DNA of 64,000 nt from Vicinamibacteria bacterium (GTDB taxonomy: Bacteria; Acidobacteriota; Vicinamibacteria; Fen-336): assembly GCA_025994075.1 (NCBI GenBank), contig JAMQGV010000017.1, positions 186,001 to 250,000 on the forward strand, in the 5' to 3' direction. The translations under genes and the position numbers were made by a program. Within the stretch, counting starts at the first letter, position 1. Every line of letters starts with the position of its first letter. The notes under the pieces are model-generated. The model made no database searches and was not told where the DNA came from. It saw nothing but the letters and a program-made list of their open reading frames with translations. Below are positions 63,056-64,000 of this stretch, one piece after another.

Positions 63056-63826
63056 GTGCCCGGCTACCGTTTCCTGCGCACCCGGCTCGAGGCGCTCGAC
63101 TTCCCGGAGCTGACGCGGCGCGTCGAGGGCTGGCTGGCCGACCCCGCGGGGCCGGCCCGCCACGTCGCCTGCCTCAACACCTACTGCGTGACGCTCGCCG
63201 CCGACGACCCGGCGCTGCAGGCCGTCTACGACCGCGCGGACGTGGCCGGGCCCGACGGCATGCCGTTCGTGTTCTGGATGCGCTGGCGGCTGCCGGGCGT
63301 GCCCTGCGAGCGGCTCTACGGCCCCGACGTGATCCTGCACCTGGCGGCGGAAGGCGTGCCGCGCGGCTGGCGCTTCTACCTCTACGGCGGCGCGCCCGGC
63401 ATCGCGCCGGCGATGGCCGAAGCGCTGGAGCGGCGCTTCCCGGGCCTGCAGGTGGCCGGCTGGCACACGCCGCCGTTCCGGCCGCCGACCCCCGCGGAAG
63501 ACGCGGCCGTGATGGCCGAGATCGGGCGGCTGCGCCCGCACGTGATCCTGGTCGGCCTCGGCACCCCGAAGCAGGACTTCTGGATCGCCGATCACCGCCA
63601 CCGGCTGCGCGGCTGCGTGCTCGTGAACGTCGGCGCGGCGTTCGACTTCTTCGCCGGCCGCGTGCGCCAGGCCCCGCGCTTCGTCCAGCGCTCGGGTTTC
63701 GAGTGGCTGTGGCGGCTGCTGTCGCGCGACTTCTTCCGCCTGCTGCACCGCTACACGGTGGTCAACCTGCGGTTCCTGTGGCGCTTCGCCCGCGACGGCT
63801 TCGGCTCCCGGGTCGACGCAGATTGA
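63056..63826 (+). CDS. WecG/TagA/CpsF family glycosyltransferase
   Basis: A 256-residue GT26 enzyme; members transfer N-acetylmannosamine(uronic acid) or other sugars to lipid-linked intermediates. The motifs GPDGMPFVFWM, RLYGPDVI, VGLGTPKQDFWI and VGAAFDFFAGRVRQAP are all present. The C-terminal Arg/aromatic-rich helix suggests membrane association. GTG 63056 is the first start giving the normal N-terminus. It overlaps the next gene (TTGA). With the priming enzyme next door it forms a second glycan locus. Confidence 0.9.
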   Translation: MPGYRFLRTRLEALDFPELTRRVEGWLADPAGPARHVACLNTYCVTLAADDPALQAVYDRADVAGPDGMPFVFWMRWRLPGVPCERLYGPDVILHLAAEGVPRGWRFYLYGGAPGIAPAMAEALERRFPGLQVAGWHTPPFRPPTPAEDAAVMAEIGRLRPHVILVGLGTPKQDFWIADHRHRLRGCVLVNVGAAFDFFAGRVRQAPRFVQRSGFEWLWRLLSRDFFRLLHRYTVVNLRFLWRFARDGFGSRVDAD

Positions 63827-64000
63827 GCACGGAGAACGCGGGCGCGCGGGCCCTGCCGTGGGCGGCGCTGCAGGGGTTGCTGCTGACGGCGGGACAACCG
63901 CTGCTGGTGCTCGCGTGCAGCCCGTGGGTGTCGCCCCGCGACCTCGGCCTGGCCGCGCTGGCCGGTCTCGCCCCCACGCTGGCCGTCGCCCTGCTCAGCG
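63823..64000 (+). CDS. Membrane protein, 3' truncated by the window
   Basis: An open frame of 59 codons running off the right edge: start TTG at 63823 overlapping the WecG stop (TTGA), then two likely membrane segments (ALQGLLLTAGQPLLVLA and LGLAALAGLAPTLAVALL). In this context an O-antigen ligase, polymerase or similar glycan membrane protein is likely, but the family cannot be read from this fragment. Confidence 0.6.
   Translation, partial: MSTENAGARALPWAALQGLLLTAGQPLLVLACSPWVSPRDLGLAALAGLAPTLAVALLS

Noticed and set aside
60587..63748. 1053-residue open frame on the minus strand
   Set aside because: Same strand but a different frame from the adenylate cyclase, which carries all catalytic motifs; only one can be real.

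Overview
The window is a gene-dense, strongly GC-rich chromosomal segment of a Gram-negative, aerobic bacterium. Outer-membrane proteins (a FadL/PorV-like barrel, a BcsS-like barrel, a patatin with a C-terminal barrel) show a diderm envelope. Housekeeping genes (purB, purS, purQ, lepB) and the absence of integrases or insertion sequences indicate core chromosome. Oxygen-using enzymes (4-hydroxyphenylpyruvate dioxygenase, a LigB-type dioxygenase, a phytanoyl-CoA-type dioxygenase) indicate an aerobic lifestyle. The mix resembles uncultured Myxococcota or other Deltaproteobacteria-like lineages, but the sequence alone does not fix the taxon. GTG and TTG starts are very common. Neighbouring genes often overlap by 4 bp, and convergent genes are nearly always touching or overlapping. 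I found no tRNA, rRNA, CRISPR array or mobile element, and no gene-free stretch longer than 300 bases.

Layout. (1) 1-9263: surface-glycan cluster with a truncated UDP-sugar dehydrogenase, a GnT-I-like glycosyltransferase, a UbiA-type prenyltransferase, a PhyH dioxygenase, a glycosyltransferase with a C9 tract at its start, a GT4 enzyme and two SGNH proteins. (2) 9391-15580: mixed metabolic and envelope genes (MFS transporter, small membrane protein, SnoaL/DUF4440 protein, YjbR-like protein, LD-carboxypeptidase, orphan oligopeptide-binding lipoprotein, CPBP protease). (3) 15609-22073: hpd with a divergent LysR regulator and a clear operator, a GT4 enzyme, a Uma2 protein, a fatty acid hydroxylase-family protein, signal peptidase I and carbonic anhydrase. 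(4) 22099-25427: purB-mscS-purS-purQ operon on the minus strand. (5) 25493-31608: a STAS protein, a cellulose-synthase-like GT2, a DUF3131 protein, a BcsS-like outer-membrane protein (minus strand), an Hpt protein and a REC-PP2C-HATPase protein. This looks like an HptB/HsbR/HsbA-type partner switch wrapped around a polysaccharide synthase, and is the most interesting system here. (6) 31605-38243: patatin-barrel protein, MBL hydrolase, M16 peptidase, an unknown exported protein and a multi-spanning membrane protein. (7) 38262-42867: hybrid-sensing histidine kinase, response regulator and an Hpt-REC-REC-GGDEF diguanylate cyclase. (8) 42872-48725: TPR protein, exported protein, two GT-C membrane proteins and a third SGNH hydrolase. 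(9) 48795-58272: FadL-like protein convergent with a complete moxR-DUF58-batABCDE aerotolerance-type operon. (10) 58463-64000: LigB-type dioxygenase, polyprenyl glycosylphosphotransferase, GAF-GAF-PAS adenylate cyclase, WecG-type glycosyltransferase and the start of a membrane protein.

Together the genes point to a cell investing heavily in surface polysaccharides, with three separate signalling inputs (partner switching, c-di-GMP, cAMP) encoded next to glycan genes.
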